From contig NZ_CP046907.1 of NCBI RefSeq assembly GCF_014083985.1, positions 1,124,501 to 1,188,500 of the forward strand: a stretch of 64,000 nt of DNA, read 5' to 3'. The stretch is from Streptomyces sp. SCUT-3. Its GTDB lineage: Bacteria > Actinomycetota > Actinomycetes > Streptomycetales > Streptomycetaceae. How positions within the stretch are numbered: position 1 is the first letter of the stretch; every line of letters starts with the position of its first letter. The notes beneath the pieces are model-generated. The model saw nothing but the letters and a program-made list of their open reading frames with translations. It did no database searches and had not been told where the DNA came from. Position numbers and translations under genes: made by a program. Below are positions 27,844-37,816 of the stretch, piece by piece.

Positions 27844-28706
27844 ACCCGCTCCTTCAGCAGCGCCCACCAGTTCTCCACCGACGGCTCCTCGGCCAGCTCG
27901 ACGAAGGCGATCGTCGCGCCCTCGCGGCGCCAGCGCTCCACGAGGGTCATGATGCGCACCGAGTCCAGGCCGAGGTCGGCCAGGTTCTCGTCGTCGGAGA
28001 TGTCCTCGGGTTCCTCGCCCAGCACGTCGGCGACGTCCTGGCGGATGCGGTCCCGGGTGAGTGCCATCGGTTGTCGGCTCCCTGCGAAGATGCGGTCGGC
28101 GGTGGTGACTGCGGCGCACTTGGCGGCGGCCCAGGCCAGGGCGTCGCGGTGGTCGTCGGCGGAGAAGTCGGCGAGGGCGTCGGCGGCCAGGAACGCCTGG
28201 ATGTCGCGCATCCAGGCGTCGCAGGCGGTCACCTTGACGCCGATGTGGGCGTAGACGCCGGCGATCACCAGCTGGTCGCGGCCCGCGGCCCGCATCCGCT
28301 CCTCCAGGTCGGTGCGGACGAAGGCGCTGTACTTCCACTTGGTCAGCACGGTGTCGCCCTCGACGGGGGCCACGGCGTCCGGGATCGCCCGCATGCGGGC
28401 GTCGTCGGGCAGGCCCGGCCCCCAGAAGTCCTGCTGCAGCCCGCGCTCGGCGGGGCTCTGGCCGCCGGGCTGGGCGGAGTAGACCACCGGCACGCCCAGG
28501 GCTCGGGCGCGCCCCAGGAGGGCGGCGGTGTTGGCGAGCAGCTCGGTCAGCGGGGACGCGCCGGGGGTGAAGGCGCGCAGGAAGTAGTTCTGCAGGTCGT
28601 GGACGAGCAGCACGGCGCGGCCGGGGTCGGCGGTCCAGTCCACGCGGTTGGGCGGCAGGTCGGCCGCGGTGGGCATCGGGTAGGGGGCTATGGCGGGGAG
28701 CGCCAC
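27840..28706 (-). CDS. entB: Isochorismatase with aryl carrier domain (EntB/DhbB)
   Basis: This bifunctional 288-residue protein has two parts. The N-terminal domain (residues about 1-205; [12 protein letters not shown] with the catalytic Asp, [22 protein letters not shown] with the Lys, [12 protein letters not shown]) hydrolyses isochorismate to 2,3-dihydro-2,3-dihydroxybenzoate. The C-terminal aryl carrier protein (about 215-285, [13 protein letters not shown]) takes up activated 2,3-dihydroxybenzoate from EntE and presents it to the EntF condensation domain. It overlaps entF by GTGA. It is fourth in a dhbACEBF-like order. Confidence 0.95.
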
Positions 28707-28849
28707 GGTGGTGCCTTTCGCAGAGCGGGGCAGGGGTGGGGCGGGGACGGGTCATCGGGTCCGGGGCAGTCGGGGTCCGGCCCCCCCGGGTGCCGGGCCC
28801 GGGGCAGTCGGGTCCGGCACGGTCGGACCCGGGGGTCAGGCCCGGGGGG
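28707..28849. repeat. G-rich spacer with short repeats between entE and entB
   Basis: This 143-base non-coding spacer within the siderophore operon is strongly G-biased on the + strand. It repeats GGGGCAGTCGGG-like units (near 28761, 28801) and GGGGGTCAGGCCCGG twice near 28830-28860. It is long for an operon whose other junctions mostly overlap. Hairpins or an internal promoter are possible, but no clear promoter was seen. Confidence 0.45.
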
Positions 28850-30649
28850 TCAGGCCCGGGGGGCTTCGCGCAGTTGCGCGGCGATGGCCGCGCGCAGGTC
28901 CTTCTTGCTGACCTTGCCGATGCCGGTGCTGGGGAAGGCGTCGACGAACTCGACCCGGTCGGGGACCTTGAAGGCGGCCAGGCCGCGGCCGCGCACGAAC
29001 CTCACGATCTCGGAGCGCTTCACCGGCCCGGCGCCGGAGCGCAGGATCACCCAGGCGCAGGTGCGTTCGCCCAGGTAGGGGTCGGGCATGGAGACCACGG
29101 CGGCGTCGTGGACGGCCGGGTGGGCGAGGATGTGGTTCTCGACCTCCTCGGCGGCGACCTTCTCCCCGCCCCGGTTGATCTGGTCCTTGGCGCGCCCCTC
29201 GACGACGAGGTGCCCGGTCTCCGTCATCCGCACCACGTCGCCGGTGCGGTAGAAGCCGTCGGCTGTGAAGGACGCGGCGTTGTGCCCGGGGGCGCGGTAG
29301 TAGCCGCGGACGGTGTAGGGGCCGCGGGTGAGCAGGTGGCCGGTGGCGCCGACGGGCAGGTCGTTGTCGGCGTCGTCGACGATGCGGATCTCGTCGTCCG
29401 GGGAGATCGGGCGGCCCTGGGTGGTGACGACCACCTCCTCCGGGTCGTCCAGCCGGGTGTAGTTGACCAGTCCCTCGGCCATGCCGAAGACCTGCTGGAG
29501 GGTGCAGCCGAGGGCGGGGCGCACCCGGCGGGCGGCCTCCTCGCTGAACTTGGCGCCGCCGACCAGCAGCACCTCCAGGCTGGACAGGTCGTGCCCGGTG
29601 CCGGCCGCGGCGGACTCGGTCCACACCAGGGCGAGCGGGGGGACGAGGCCGGTGACGGTCACGCCCTCGCGCTCGATCAGCGGGAACGCGGTTTCGGGGC
29701 TTGGGTCGGGGCACATGACGACCCGTCCGCCGGCGTGGAGGGTGCCGAGCGTGCCCGGGGAGCTGAGGGGGAAGTTGTGGGCGGCCGGCAGGACGCACAG
29801 GTAGACGCTGTCCCCGTCCAGTCCGCAGATCTCGGCCGAGCCGCGCAGGCTGTAGAGGTAGTCGTCGTGGGTGCGCGGGATCAGCTTGGGCACGCCGGTG
29901 GTGCCGCCGGACAGCTGGAGAAAGGCCATCTCGTGCGGGGCGGGCGCGGGGGCGCCGTCGAGTGCGGCCGGGTCGCCGGTGACGGCGGACAGCGGGGTGT
30001 GGGCGCCGGGATCGCCGTCGGCGACGACGACGTGCCGCAGGCCGGGCACCCTGGCCCTCACCTCGTCGGCCAGCACCCGGTAGTCGAAGCCGCCGTGCAC
30101 GCCGGGAACGATGTAGGCGACGGCCTCGGCGAACTCGCAGAAGTGCGCGATCTCGGTGACGCGGTGCGCGGGCAGCGCGAAGACCGGCAGGGCGCCGATG
30201 CGGAAGAGAGCGAAGACCACCTGGAGGAACTCGGCGGTGTTGGGCAGCTGGAGGACGACCCGGTCGCCCTTGGCCACGCCCAGGGCGAGCAGTCCGGCGG
30301 CCGTCCGGTCGGCGCGCTCGTCGAGTTCGGCGTAGGTCCAGCGGCGGCCGTCGCCCGCCGGGTCGACGACGGCGACGCGGTCGCCGTGGGCGGCGGCCCT
30401 CTCACGCAGCATCCGCCCGAAGGTCTCGCCCCGCCAGTGGCCGGCCGCGCGGTAGCGCTCGGCGAACTCCGCCGGCCAGGTGGGGGTCCCGGGATGCCCG
30501 GGGTACTCGGCGGCGGCGGGGTGTCCGGCGTGCCCGGCGTCCTTGGCGTGCCCGGTGGCGGCGGGGTCCCCGGTGTGCCCGGTGACGGTGGGGTCCCCGG
30601 TGTGCCCGGTGACGGTGGGGTGCTCGGCGTACTCGGTGTGCTCGGTCAT
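28850..30649 (-). CDS. entE: 2,3-dihydroxybenzoate-AMP ligase (EntE/DhbE)
   Basis: This stand-alone adenylation enzyme (599 residues) activates 2,3-dihydroxybenzoate and loads it on EntB. Family motifs are [32 protein letters not shown] (with the Asn typical of aryl-acid specificity), [20 protein letters not shown] and [13 protein letters not shown]. It is about 50-60 residues longer than DhbE. The extra N-terminus holds three 9-residue repeats ([18 protein letters not shown] and a variant) and more His/Gly/Pro-rich sequence. The ATG at 30649 overlaps the entC stop (ATGA), so the extended start is well supported. Confidence 0.94.
   Translation of the reverse strand: MTEHTEYAEHPTVTGHTGDPTVTGHTGDPAATGHAKDAGHAGHPAAAEYPGHPGTPTWPAEFAERYRAAGHWRGETFGRMLRERAAAHGDRVAVVDPAGDGRRWTYAELDERADRTAAGLLALGVAKGDRVVLQLPNTAEFLQVVFALFRIGALPVFALPAHRVTEIAHFCEFAEAVAYIVPGVHGGFDYRVLADEVRARVPGLRHVVVADGDPGAHTPLSAVTGDPAALDGAPAPAPHEMAFLQLSGGTTGVPKLIPRTHDDYLYSLRGSAEICGLDGDSVYLCVLPAAHNFPLSSPGTLGTLHAGGRVVMCPDPSPETAFPLIEREGVTVTGLVPPLALVWTESAAAGTGHDLSSLEVLLVGGAKFSEEAARRVRPALGCTLQQVFGMAEGLVNYTRLDDPEEVVVTTQGRPISPDDEIRIVDDADNDLPVGATGHLLTRGPYTVRGYYRAPGHNAASFTADGFYRTGDVVRMTETGHLVVEGRAKDQINRGGEKVAAEEVENHILAHPAVHDAAVVSMPDPYLGERTCAWVILRSGAGPVKRSEIVRFVRGRGLAAFKVPDRVEFVDAFPSTGIGKVSKKDLRAAIAAQLREAPRA
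30548..30628. repeat. 27-bp tandem repeat encoding the EntE N-terminal extension
   Basis: Three 27-base copies start at 30548, 30575 and 30602. The last two are nearly identical and the first has three or four substitutions. Each keeps the frame and gives nine residues. It is probably a slippage-prone minisatellite in a tolerant linker. Confidence 0.8.
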
Positions 30650-31869
30650 GCCCGGTGTCCCGTCCCGTCGGCTCCGACAGCGTGCAGAAACGTTTCGAAC
30701 TTGGCGCTGGTCTCGGCCAGTTCCGCCTCGGGCCGGGATCCGGCGACCACGCCGGCCCCGGCGAAGAGCCGCAGCGAGCCGGCGTCCGCCTCGGCGCAGC
30801 GGATGGTCACGACCCACTCGCCGTCGCCGGATGCGTCGCCCCAGCCGACGACGCCGGTGTACAGGCCGCGGTCGAAGGGCTCGACCTGCCGGATGAACGC
30901 GCGGGCGGCGTCCGTGGGCGTGCCGCACACGGCAGGGGTGGGGTGCAGGGCGGTGGCCAGGTCCAGCGCGGTCACCGACGGGCCGGCCGGTTCGCCGGTG
31001 ACCGTGGTGGACAGGTGCCACATCGCGGCGGTGCGCACCAGAGTGGGGCGCTCGGGGACGTGCAGGTTCCGGCAGAGGGGCGCCAGCGCCTCGCGGACGG
31101 CGTCGACGACCACCGCGTGCTCGTGCAGGTCCTTGGGCGACTCCAGGAGGGCGGCCGCGCGGCGCACGTCCTCGGCGAGGTCGGCGCTGCGGGGGGCGGA
31201 GCCGGCCAGCGGGTTCGCGGTGACGAGGCCGCCGCGGCGGGAGACCAGCAGTTCGGGGCTGGCCCCGATCAGGGTGCGGCCCTCCCCCGCCGGGGTGGCG
31301 AAGGTGTAGCCGTGCGGGTCGCGGCGGGCGAGCCGGTGGAGCATGCCGGGGACGTCCACGGAGCCCGGTTCCGCGGTGAGTTCGAGGGTGCGGGCGAGCA
31401 CGGCCTTGCCGAGGCCGCCGGCCTGCATGCGGGCCACGGCCGCGGCGACGGCGGCCTCGTACTCCCCGGGCGCGGGCACCGGGCGCACCCGCCAGGCGAC
31501 GGGGGCCGGTTCGGGGGCGGGGAAGGCCAGCAGCGGGTCCTCGCGCAGCGGGCCGGCCCAGCGGACCCGGGAGGGCACGAAGAGCTGCGCGGGCGCGTGG
31601 TGGTCGAAGGGCACAGCGCCGACGACGACCGGATTGGCCGCTCCGGCGCCCTCCCCGGACCCCCTGGCGGCCCGCAGGGTCTCGGCGACGCGGCCGGCGA
31701 GCGGGGCGGGCCCGTGCGGGACCCGGGCGCGCACGCCCTCGGCGAGGAGGGTGCGGTGGGGCCCGGCGAAGAAGCTCGCCGAGCCGCCGGGACGGTAGTC
31801 GGCGAGCAGGGCGGTTCCCCCGGGCTGCGGCGCGCACCGTCCGGGGGCCGCCTCGTGGGCCGTGGTCAC
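30646..31869 (-). CDS. entC: Isochorismate synthase (EntC/DhbC)
   Basis: This enzyme converts chorismate to isochorismate, the first step to 2,3-dihydroxybenzoate. The 407-residue protein has chorismate-binding family landmarks: [61 protein letters not shown] and [11 protein letters not shown]. The GTG at 31869 has GGAG 7 bases upstream. It follows entA after 174 bases and overlaps entE by ATGA. Confidence 0.95.
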   Translation of the reverse strand: MTTAHEAAPGRCAPQPGGTALLADYRPGGSASFFAGPHRTLLAEGVRARVPHGPAPLAGRVAETLRAARGSGEGAGAANPVVVGAVPFDHHAPAQLFVPSRVRWAGPLREDPLLAFPAPEPAPVAWRVRPVPAPGEYEAAVAAAVARMQAGGLGKAVLARTLELTAEPGSVDVPGMLHRLARRDPHGYTFATPAGEGRTLIGASPELLVSRRGGLVTANPLAGSAPRSADLAEDVRRAAALLESPKDLHEHAVVVDAVREALAPLCRNLHVPERPTLVRTAAMWHLSTTVTGEPAGPSVTALDLATALHPTPAVCGTPTDAARAFIRQVEPFDRGLYTGVVGWGDASGDGEWVVTIRCAEADAGSLRLFAGAGVVAGSRPEAELAETSAKFETFLHAVGADGTGHRA

Positions 31870-32043
31870 CTGGGACTCCGTTTCTGTGGATCGGGGAGGG
31901 GCGGGGGCGGGGCCGTGGGCGGGAGGGGCGGGGTCGTGGGCGCTCGTGCGCCGCCGGGCCGCCGGGCCGCCGAGGCCGGTAGCCGGGGAGGGGTGCGGGA
32001 GGCGCGGGGCCCGCCACGGTCCGGGACCGGACCTCGGCGGTCG

Positions 32044-32838
32044 TCAGGCCCGCAGCGTCGCGCCGCCGTCGACGTACAGGTCGTGCATGGTGATGTGCCG
32101 GGCGCGGTCGGAGACGAGGAAGGCCACTGCCTCGGCGATGTCCTCGGGACGGGCGATGCGCCCCAGCGGGACGCCGACCCGGTAGGAGGCGAGGTCGCCC
32201 TCCACGACGGCGCGGGCGTGGGAGTCGTCGGCCGGGTCGGCCCACATGCCGCGCTGCATGGGAGTGTCGGTGGAGCCGGGCGAGACGGTGTTGCAGCGGA
32301 CGCCGGAGCGTCCGAGCTCCAGGCCGAGGCACTTGGTGAACATCACGGCGGCGGCCTTGGAGGCGGCGTAGGCTGCCATGCGGGTGCGGGGCACGCCGGC
32401 GGCGTTGGAGGCGACGGTGACGATGCATCCGCTGCCGCGCGGGGCCATCACCCGGGCGGCCGCGCGGGAGGTGTGGAAGACGCCGGTGGTGTTCACGGCG
32501 AAGGTGTCGGCCCAGTCCCGGTCGGTGAGTTCGACCACGGGAGCGATGCGCAGGATCCCCGCGACGTTGACCAGGACGTCCAGCGGCCCGGTCCCGTGCT
32601 CGACCTCGGCGACGAGCGCGTCGACGGCGGCCGGGTCGGTGACGTCCAGGGGACGGGCGGTCACCGTGCCGGACCCGCCCGCGAGTTCGGCGCCGAGTGC
32701 CTCGAGGGCCTCGGCGTTGCGGTCGGTGGCCACGACCCGGGCGTCGCGCTCGGCCAGCGCCCGGACCACGGCCCGGCCTATGCCCTGGGCCGCGCCGGTG
32801 ACCAGCGCCACCTTTCCGGAGAGCTCCGGGTCGTGCAT
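32044..32838 (-). CDS. entA: 2,3-dihydro-2,3-dihydroxybenzoate dehydrogenase (EntA/DhbA)
   Basis: This NAD-dependent SDR (264 residues) oxidises the EntB product to 2,3-dihydroxybenzoate. It has [15 protein letters not shown], and the EntA-specific stretch [20 protein letters not shown] with the catalytic Ser, Tyr and Lys. It is the first gene of the siderophore operon, 25 bases from the iron box at 32864-32882. The order A-C-E-B-F is the same as the bacillibactin dhb operon of Bacillus subtilis. Confidence 0.95.
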   Translation of the reverse strand: MHDPELSGKVALVTGAAQGIGRAVVRALAERDARVVATDRNAEALEALGAELAGGSGTVTARPLDVTDPAAVDALVAEVEHGTGPLDVLVNVAGILRIAPVVELTDRDWADTFAVNTTGVFHTSRAAARVMAPRGSGCIVTVASNAAGVPRTRMAAYAASKAAAVMFTKCLGLELGRSGVRCNTVSPGSTDTPMQRGMWADPADDSHARAVVEGDLASYRVGVPLGRIARPEDIAEAVAFLVSDRARHITMHDLYVDGGATLRA

Positions 32839-32863
32839 CGCGTTCCCTCACCTTCAGTGAAAC

Positions 32864-32882
32864 TTAGGCAAGGCTAACCTAA
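32864..32882. promoter_or_regulatory. Iron box of the ent operon
   Basis: The sequence TTAGGCAAGGCTAACCTAA matches the DmdR/IdeR operator consensus TTAGGTTAGGCTMACCTAA at 17 of 19 positions. It lies just upstream of entA and should repress the whole siderophore operon when iron is sufficient. Confidence 0.9.
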
Positions 32883-33002
32883 CACAAGCGGCGGATGGCC
32901 TCCAGGCCACCCGCCGCACTCCAACCCGCCTTCGAGAAGGGCCCGTTGCCCCTGAGGCCCCGGAGCTCTGAGGCCCCGGAGCCCCGTGGACCCGCGGGCC
33001 TG

Positions 33003-33082
33003 CGGGCCTGCGGGGCTGCGGGCCTGCGGGGCTGCGGGCCTGCGGGGCTGCGGGCCTGCGGGGCTGCGGGCCTGCGGGGCTG
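33003..33082. repeat. Five exact 16-bp tandem repeats
   Basis: The unit CGGGCCTGCGGGGCTG occurs five times head to tail, with partial units on both sides. It is just after the stop of the siderophore-binding lipoprotein gene and before the entA iron box. The 254-base gap (32839-33092) has no gene. A second small duplication, TGAGGCCCCGGAGC twice, is near 32953-32980. Confidence 0.9.
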
Positions 33083-33092
33083 CGGGGTTCCG

Positions 33093-34079
33093 TCAGCCGA
33101 CCATGACTTTCTCGATGTCGTCCAGCACTGACAGCGCCGCCGCAGGGCCGCCCAGGCTGGTCCACTTGGAGCCGTCCACCTTGGTCACGCGCCCCTTCTC
33201 CACCGCGTCGAGGGCGGCGAACTCCTTCTTCTCCAGGGCCGCGTCCAGGCTCTTGGTGTTGGCCTCGTCCAGCGAGCCGACGAACAGCCAGTCGCCGTCG
33301 ATCCGGTCCAGGGCCTCCATGCTGATCGGCGTGGAGTGGCCCTCGCCCTGCTCCGCCTGCTCGGCCGGGCGCTTCACGCCCAGGTCCTTCAGCACGTCGC
33401 TGACGAACACGCCCTGCTGCATGACGGCGGCCGAGTTGCCCGCCCAGCGCACCACGCTGACGGTGTCGTCCGCCCGGTCGCCGAGCGCGGCCCGCAGCTC
33501 CTCGACCCGCTCGTCGTAGCCGGCCAGGACCTTGTCCGCCTCGGCCTTCTTGTTCAGCGCCTCCCCGACCCCGGCGAAGGACTCCTTCCAGGAGTCCTTG
33601 TGCCGGAAGGTCACCACGGTCGGCGCGATCTTCCGCAACTGGGCGACGACCTGTTCGTCCTTCAGCTGGCCGGCCAGGATCAGGTCGGGCTTCGCCCCGA
33701 TCACCTTGTCCATGACGGGGCCTGTCACCGCGCCCACCACCTCGATCCCCTCCGCCTCGTCGGCGAGGTAGGCCGGGGCTCCCTGCTGGCCGCGCCCGGC
33801 CGACAGGCCCACCGGCTCCACACCGAGCGTGAGCGCCGCGTCCAGGTCCAACTCGCTGAGGACGACCACGCGTTCGGCCTTCTCGGGCACCTCGACCTCG
33901 GTGCCGGCGGCGTCGGTGACCGACACCGTGCCCGCGGCACCCCCCTTGCCCGGGCCCTCCGCCGAGCCGCCCTTCCCCGACTCCTGGCCGGTGCCGCACG
34001 CGGTGAGCGCGAGGGCCGCGGCCACGACGACGACGGCGGACGCCGCCGCGCGGGAACGGAGTGAACTGGTGCGGGTCAT
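33093..34079 (-). CDS. Iron-siderophore ABC transporter binding lipoprotein
   Basis: This FecB/FhuD-type periplasmic-binding-fold protein has 328 residues. The signal peptide ends in the lipobox LTAC (MTRTSSLRSR, hydrophobic core, then CGTGQ). It is followed by the two-lobed domain typical for siderophore receptors (VVVLSELDLDAALTLGVEPVGL, KPDLILAGQ, WLFVGSL). It should capture the ferric siderophore for the divergently encoded permeases. The ATG at 34079 has GGAG 7 bases upstream; in-frame starts further up (34091, 34178) are less likely. It shares the iron-box region with the permease operon. Confidence 0.92.
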   Translation of the reverse strand: MTRTSSLRSRAAASAVVVVAAALALTACGTGQESGKGGSAEGPGKGGAAGTVSVTDAAGTEVEVPEKAERVVVLSELDLDAALTLGVEPVGLSAGRGQQGAPAYLADEAEGIEVVGAVTGPVMDKVIGAKPDLILAGQLKDEQVVAQLRKIAPTVVTFRHKDSWKESFAGVGEALNKKAEADKVLAGYDERVEELRAALGDRADDTVSVVRWAGNSAAVMQQGVFVSDVLKDLGVKRPAEQAEQGEGHSTPISMEALDRIDGDWLFVGSLDEANTKSLDAALEKKEFAALDAVEKGRVTKVDGSKWTSLGGPAAALSVLDDIEKVMVG

Positions 34080-34178
34080 CGGAGTCTCCATGGATCTCGG
34101 GCCTTGCGGAGGGCGGCCCCGGAGGCCGCCCGGACAGCGGCGGGGACAGCACGGGCCTGCCCCGAGGCAACATTGCAC

Positions 34179-34197
34179 TTAGGTTAGGCTAACCATA
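34179..34197. promoter_or_regulatory. Iron box between binding protein and permease genes
   Basis: TTAGGTTAGGCTAACCATA matches the iron-box consensus except near the right end. Its last base is the first base of the permease ATG at 34197. Repressor binding here would cover the start codon of that operon and could also act on the divergent lipoprotein gene. Confidence 0.85.
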
Positions 34198-35386
34198 TGT
34201 CCATCACGCAAGACCCGGCGGGGGATTCCCCGCCGAGCGGCCCGGCCACGCCCCGCGCCACCGGTACCGGCACCGGCCGGGACGGCCGCGGCACCGGCCG
34301 GGACGGTGACAGGACCGGCGGGGCCGGTGCCTCGGTGGAGCCCGCCCAACGCCGCCGGGACCTCGCCGTGCCCCTGGCCGCGGCCGTCCTCCTACTGGCC
34401 CTGGCGGCCCTGATGGTGCTGTCGCTGCTGGTCGGGGCCGGCACCGTGTCCGTGCCGCGCTCCTGGGACTTCCTGCTCGGCGACCCCGCCGCCCGCGCCG
34501 ACGAGCGCGTCCGGCTCGCCGTGGCCGAACTCCGGTTGCCCCGAACCGCCGTGGGCGTCCTGGTCGGCGCCTGCCTGGGCGCGGCCGGCGCGCTGCTGCA
34601 GGCCGTCACCCGCAACCCGCTCGCCGAGACCGGCCTGCTCGGCGTCAACTCCGGTGCCGCGCTGGGCGTGGTGACCGGCCTCACCTGGTTCGGCGCCGCC
34701 ACCGGCCACGAGTACCTGCTGTGGTCGTTCCTCGGCGCCCTGGCCGCCAGCGCCGTGGTGCTGCTGCTCGCCGCGTCCGGCCGCTCGGGCGCCGGCCCGC
34801 TGCGGCTGGTGCTCGCCGGTTCCGCCCTCGGCGCCACCTTCCACGGCCTGACCTCCTTCGTCCTGCTGGGCCGCCAGGCCAGCTTCGACGAGTACCGCTA
34901 CTGGGTGGTCGGCTCGCTCGCCCTGGCCGACGCGGACAAGGCGTGGACCGTGCTGCCCGCCGTGGCGGCCGGCCTGCTGATCGCCCTCGGCTGCGCCAGG
35001 CCGCTGTCCGCCCTCGCCCTGGGCGACGACGCGGCCCGCGCCCTCGGCCACCGCCCCGGCGCGGTGCGCGTCACCGCCTCGGTCTCGGTCACCCTGCTCA
35101 CCGGTGCCGCCGTCGCCCTGGCCGGCCCCGTCGCCTTCCTCGGCCTGCTCGCCCCCTACCTCGCCCGCACCGTCGCCGGACCGCGCACCGGGGCGCAGAT
35201 CGCCCTGTCCGCGGTCGTCGGGCCGGTCGTGCTGCTGGGCGCCGACATCCTGGCCCGCCTGTACGACCAGCCCTACGAGACGCCGGTCGGCGTCCTGCTG
35301 GCCCTGGCCGGCGGCCGGTGCTGGTGTGGATCGCCCGCTCCCGGCGCATGCTCGCCCTGTCCACCCCCGGCGGGGGCCCCCGGTGA
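34197..35386 (+). CDS. FecCD-type siderophore permease, first subunit (apparent frameshift)
   Basis: This is an inner-membrane permease of the BtuC/FecCD family, about 396 residues once repaired, with nine or ten hydrophobic segments. Family motifs are LRLPRTAVGVLVGACLGAAG, NPLAETGLLGVNSGA and GPVAFLGLLAPYLAR. The first 60 residues are a Gly/Thr/Arg/Asp-rich extension (GTGTGRDGRGTGRDGD). Near 35311-35318 one base seems to be missing. The frame breaks inside LLALAGG and the proper end PVLVWIARSRRMLAL continues in the next frame to a stop at 35386 that overlaps the second permease start (GTGA). The start codon coincides with the iron box, so the transcript may be leaderless, or a later start is used. 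Confidence 0.85.
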
Positions 35387-36554
35387 CCGGCACGAACCCG
35401 ACGGACGCGCCGTCCCCCTCCCCCGCCGCGGCCCCCTCCCCGGCCACGGCACCTTCCCCTCCCTTGTCGTCCTCGCCTCCCGCGCCGTCCTCCCCCGCCG
35501 CGCCGCCGGTCGTCCCGAGGACAGCGTCGTGGTGCGCGCCGGCACGCTGTCGGTGCTGCTGCCGCGCCGCTCCGCGCTCGCCGGGACGGCCCTGGGCCTG
35601 GTGGTGTTCCTCCTGGTCTCCGCCTCCGTCCTCGTCGGCTCCTCGGACATGTCCCCGCCGGCCGCCGCGCAGGCGCTCCTCGGCATCGGCGACCCGCTGG
35701 ACGTGCTGCTGGTGCAGGAGTTCCGGCTGCCGCGGATCGTCGCCGGCCTGCTGTGCGGGGCGGCGCTCGGCACGGCCGGCTGCCTGACCCAGACCCTGTC
35801 CGGCAACCGGCTCGCCACCCCCGACCTGCTCGGTGTCAACGGCGGCGCCACCGCCGCGGTGCTCCTCAGCGTCACCGGCACCGGCGCCGCGACCCTGGGC
35901 CAGTGGTGGCTGGGCCCGGTCGGCGCCGCCGCGGCGGCGGCCCTCGTCGTGCTGGCCGCGGGCGGCACGGGCACCCGCGGCCACCGCATCCTGGTCGTCG
36001 GCCTGGGCCTGTCCACGGTGACGAACGCCCTGGTCCAGCTGGCGATGGCGCGCGAGAACCTGCAGAGCGCCGGTGGGCTGTTCGTGTGGTCCCTGGGCAG
36101 TCTCAACGGGCGCGACTACGCCGTCGCCGGCCCGGTGGGCCTGTGCCTGGCCGTGCTGCTGCCCCTGGCCGTGCTCGCCGGGCGGCAACTGGCCGTGCTG
36201 CGCTTCGACGACGAAGTGGCCCTCTCGCTGGGCGTGCGCCTGCGCCGGGTGCGGCTGCTGGTGCTGCTGCTGGCCGTCGCCCTGGCCGGGCTGTCCGTCG
36301 GCATCGCGGGGCCGGTCGGGTTCCTCGCCATGGCCGCCCCGATCCTGGCCGCGCGGCTGACCGGCCCGGCCCGGGTGCCCGTCGTCGGCTCGGCGCTGCT
36401 GGGCGCCGGGCTGGTCGTGGCCGCCGACACCCTGGGCCGCGTCGTCGCCCCCGCCGAGATCCCGGTGGGCGTCGTCACCGGGGTGCTGGGCGGACCGTTC
36501 CTGCTGTGGGTCCTGTTCGGCGACACCCGCACCGCACCGTCGAGGAAGGCGTGA
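35383..36554 (+). CDS. FecCD-type siderophore permease, second subunit (apparent frameshift)
   Basis: The partner of the first permease has about 390 residues with the same family motifs (FRLPRIVAGLLCGAALGTAG, NRLATPDLLGVNGGA, GPVGFLAMAAPILAARL). GTG at 35383 overlaps the previous stop and opens a Pro/Ser-rich N-terminus of about 45 residues. This is out of frame with the membrane domain by one base near 35514-35518. An internal GTG at 35529 with GAGG upstream could start the protein without any frameshift. Its stop overlaps the ATPase GTG (GTGA). Confidence 0.85.
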
Positions 36555-37398
36555 CCGACGTGGAACTGCATGTGAAGGGCCTGACCGCCGGCTACCCCGG
36601 CCGCCCGGTGGTCGACGGCGTCGACCTGGCCGTCCCCGCCGGGCGGGTGGTGGCGGTCGTCGGCCCCAACGGCTGCGGCAAGTCCACCCTGCTGCGCGCG
36701 GTCGCCCGGCTGCACAGGCCCGACGCGGGCACGGTGACGGTCGGCGGCGAGGACGTGTGGAAGCTTCCGCCGCGCCGGGCCGCGCACCGCCTCGCCCTGC
36801 TGCCCCAGGCCCCGCAGGCCCCGAGGCGATCACCGTCGCCGGGCTGGTCCGCTACGGGCGCCACCCGCACCAGGGCCTGTTCCGGCAGTGGTCGCGCGAG
36901 GACGAGCGGGCGGTGCGCGAGGCCCTGGCCGCGACCGGCGTCGAGGCCCTGGCCGGACGCCGCCTGGACGAGCTGTCGGGCGGTCAGCGGCAGCGCTGCT
37001 GGCTGGCGATGGTCCTGGCCCAGCACACCCCCGTCGTCCTGCTCGACGAACCCACCAGCGCACTCGACCTCGGCCACGCGGTGGAGGTGCTGGAGCTGGT
37101 GCGCGGCGTCGCCCGCAGCGGGCGGACCGTGGTGATGGTCCTGCACGACCTGGTCAGCGCGGCCCGGTACGCCGACGAGCTGGTCGCCATGCGCGACGGG
37201 CGGATCGTCGCCGCCGGGCCGCCGCGCGAGATCGTCGACGCCGCACTGGTGCGCGAACTGTACGACGTGGAGGCGGACGTGCTGCGGGCACCGGGCGACG
37301 GAGCACCGGTGGTCGTCCCCGCCGCCCGGACGGGGACGGACGTGAGGGCGGGGGCGGGGGCGGGGGCGAACACGGACGCGGGGGCGGACGCGGCCTGA
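36551..37398 (+). CDS. Siderophore ABC transporter ATPase (apparent frameshift)
   Basis: This FecE/FepC-type ATPase has about 282 residues after repair. Walker A is GPNGCGKST, the signature is LSGGQRQR, Walker B is VVLLDEPTSALD and the switch His is in VLHDL. The first 92 residues and the rest lie in different frames. One base is missing near 36819-36824, within LPQAPQAP-EAITVAGLV. The C-terminus is an Ala/Gly/Asp-rich tail. It energises the two permeases encoded just upstream. Confidence 0.87.
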
Positions 37399-37446
37399 CG
37401 GGCCGCCGCGGAGCGGCGCCGGAGGCCGCCGTCCGGCGGCGGTCAG

Positions 37447-37524
37447 CCGGAGTCGTGGTGCCGAAGGTCAGTTTCTCAGGGCCTTTTCACGGCGTGTCGT
37501 GCTTCTTTGCCACCACGACTCCGG
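37447..37524. repeat. 14-bp inverted repeat with 50-base loop
   Basis: CCGGAGTCGTGGTG (37447-37460) pairs exactly with 37511-37524. The enclosed loop is AT-richer than its surroundings and includes GGGCCTTTTCACGG. It lies in the 418-base non-coding gap 37399-37816 after the ATPase gene, together with a small GCCGCC/GGCGGC hairpin near 37425-37440 and the iron box at 37636. It may be a terminator or a structured RNA, or the remnant of an element; only the pairing is seen. Confidence 0.6.
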
Positions 37525-37635
37525 CGGGCCGCCGTCCGGTCGCCGTGGGTGCGGGGGAGGCGGCAGGAGGCGGCAGGAGGCGGCTCCTCGGGGAGCTGTG
37601 ACGTGTACGTCACCGGGCCGGAGCACCGCCCGAGA

Positions 37636-37654
37636 GTTGGTTAGGCTAACCTAA
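37636..37654. promoter_or_regulatory. Iron box upstream of the surface-protein genes
   Basis: GTTGGTTAGGCTAACCTAA contains the core GGTTAGGCTAACCTAA, matching the iron-box consensus at nearly all positions. It lies about 160 bases before the first of two LAxTG surface proteins and indicates that they belong to the iron regulon. Confidence 0.88.
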
Positions 37655-37816
37655 GTTCGTTCGTTCTCGATGCGAACACGAGCCCCCAGGCTCTGCCCGA
37701 GCTCTGCCCACGTTCACGACACGCATCTCCCCGCGGGTGCCGTCCGCGCCACCGCCCGTGCGCCGTGGGCCCGCCAAGCCGTCGGCAACGCCGCGTGCAC
37801 CCGTAGGAGTTGCAGC

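Noticed and set aside
33003-33082. Tandem 16-bp repeats considered as a CRISPR array
   Set aside because: The units are directly adjacent with no unique spacers, and no cas genes are present.
35311-36824. Programmed ribosomal frameshifting in the ABC transporter genes
   Set aside because: There are no slippery sequences with downstream structure, several genes of unrelated families show the same one-base loss, and the products are not known to use recoding.
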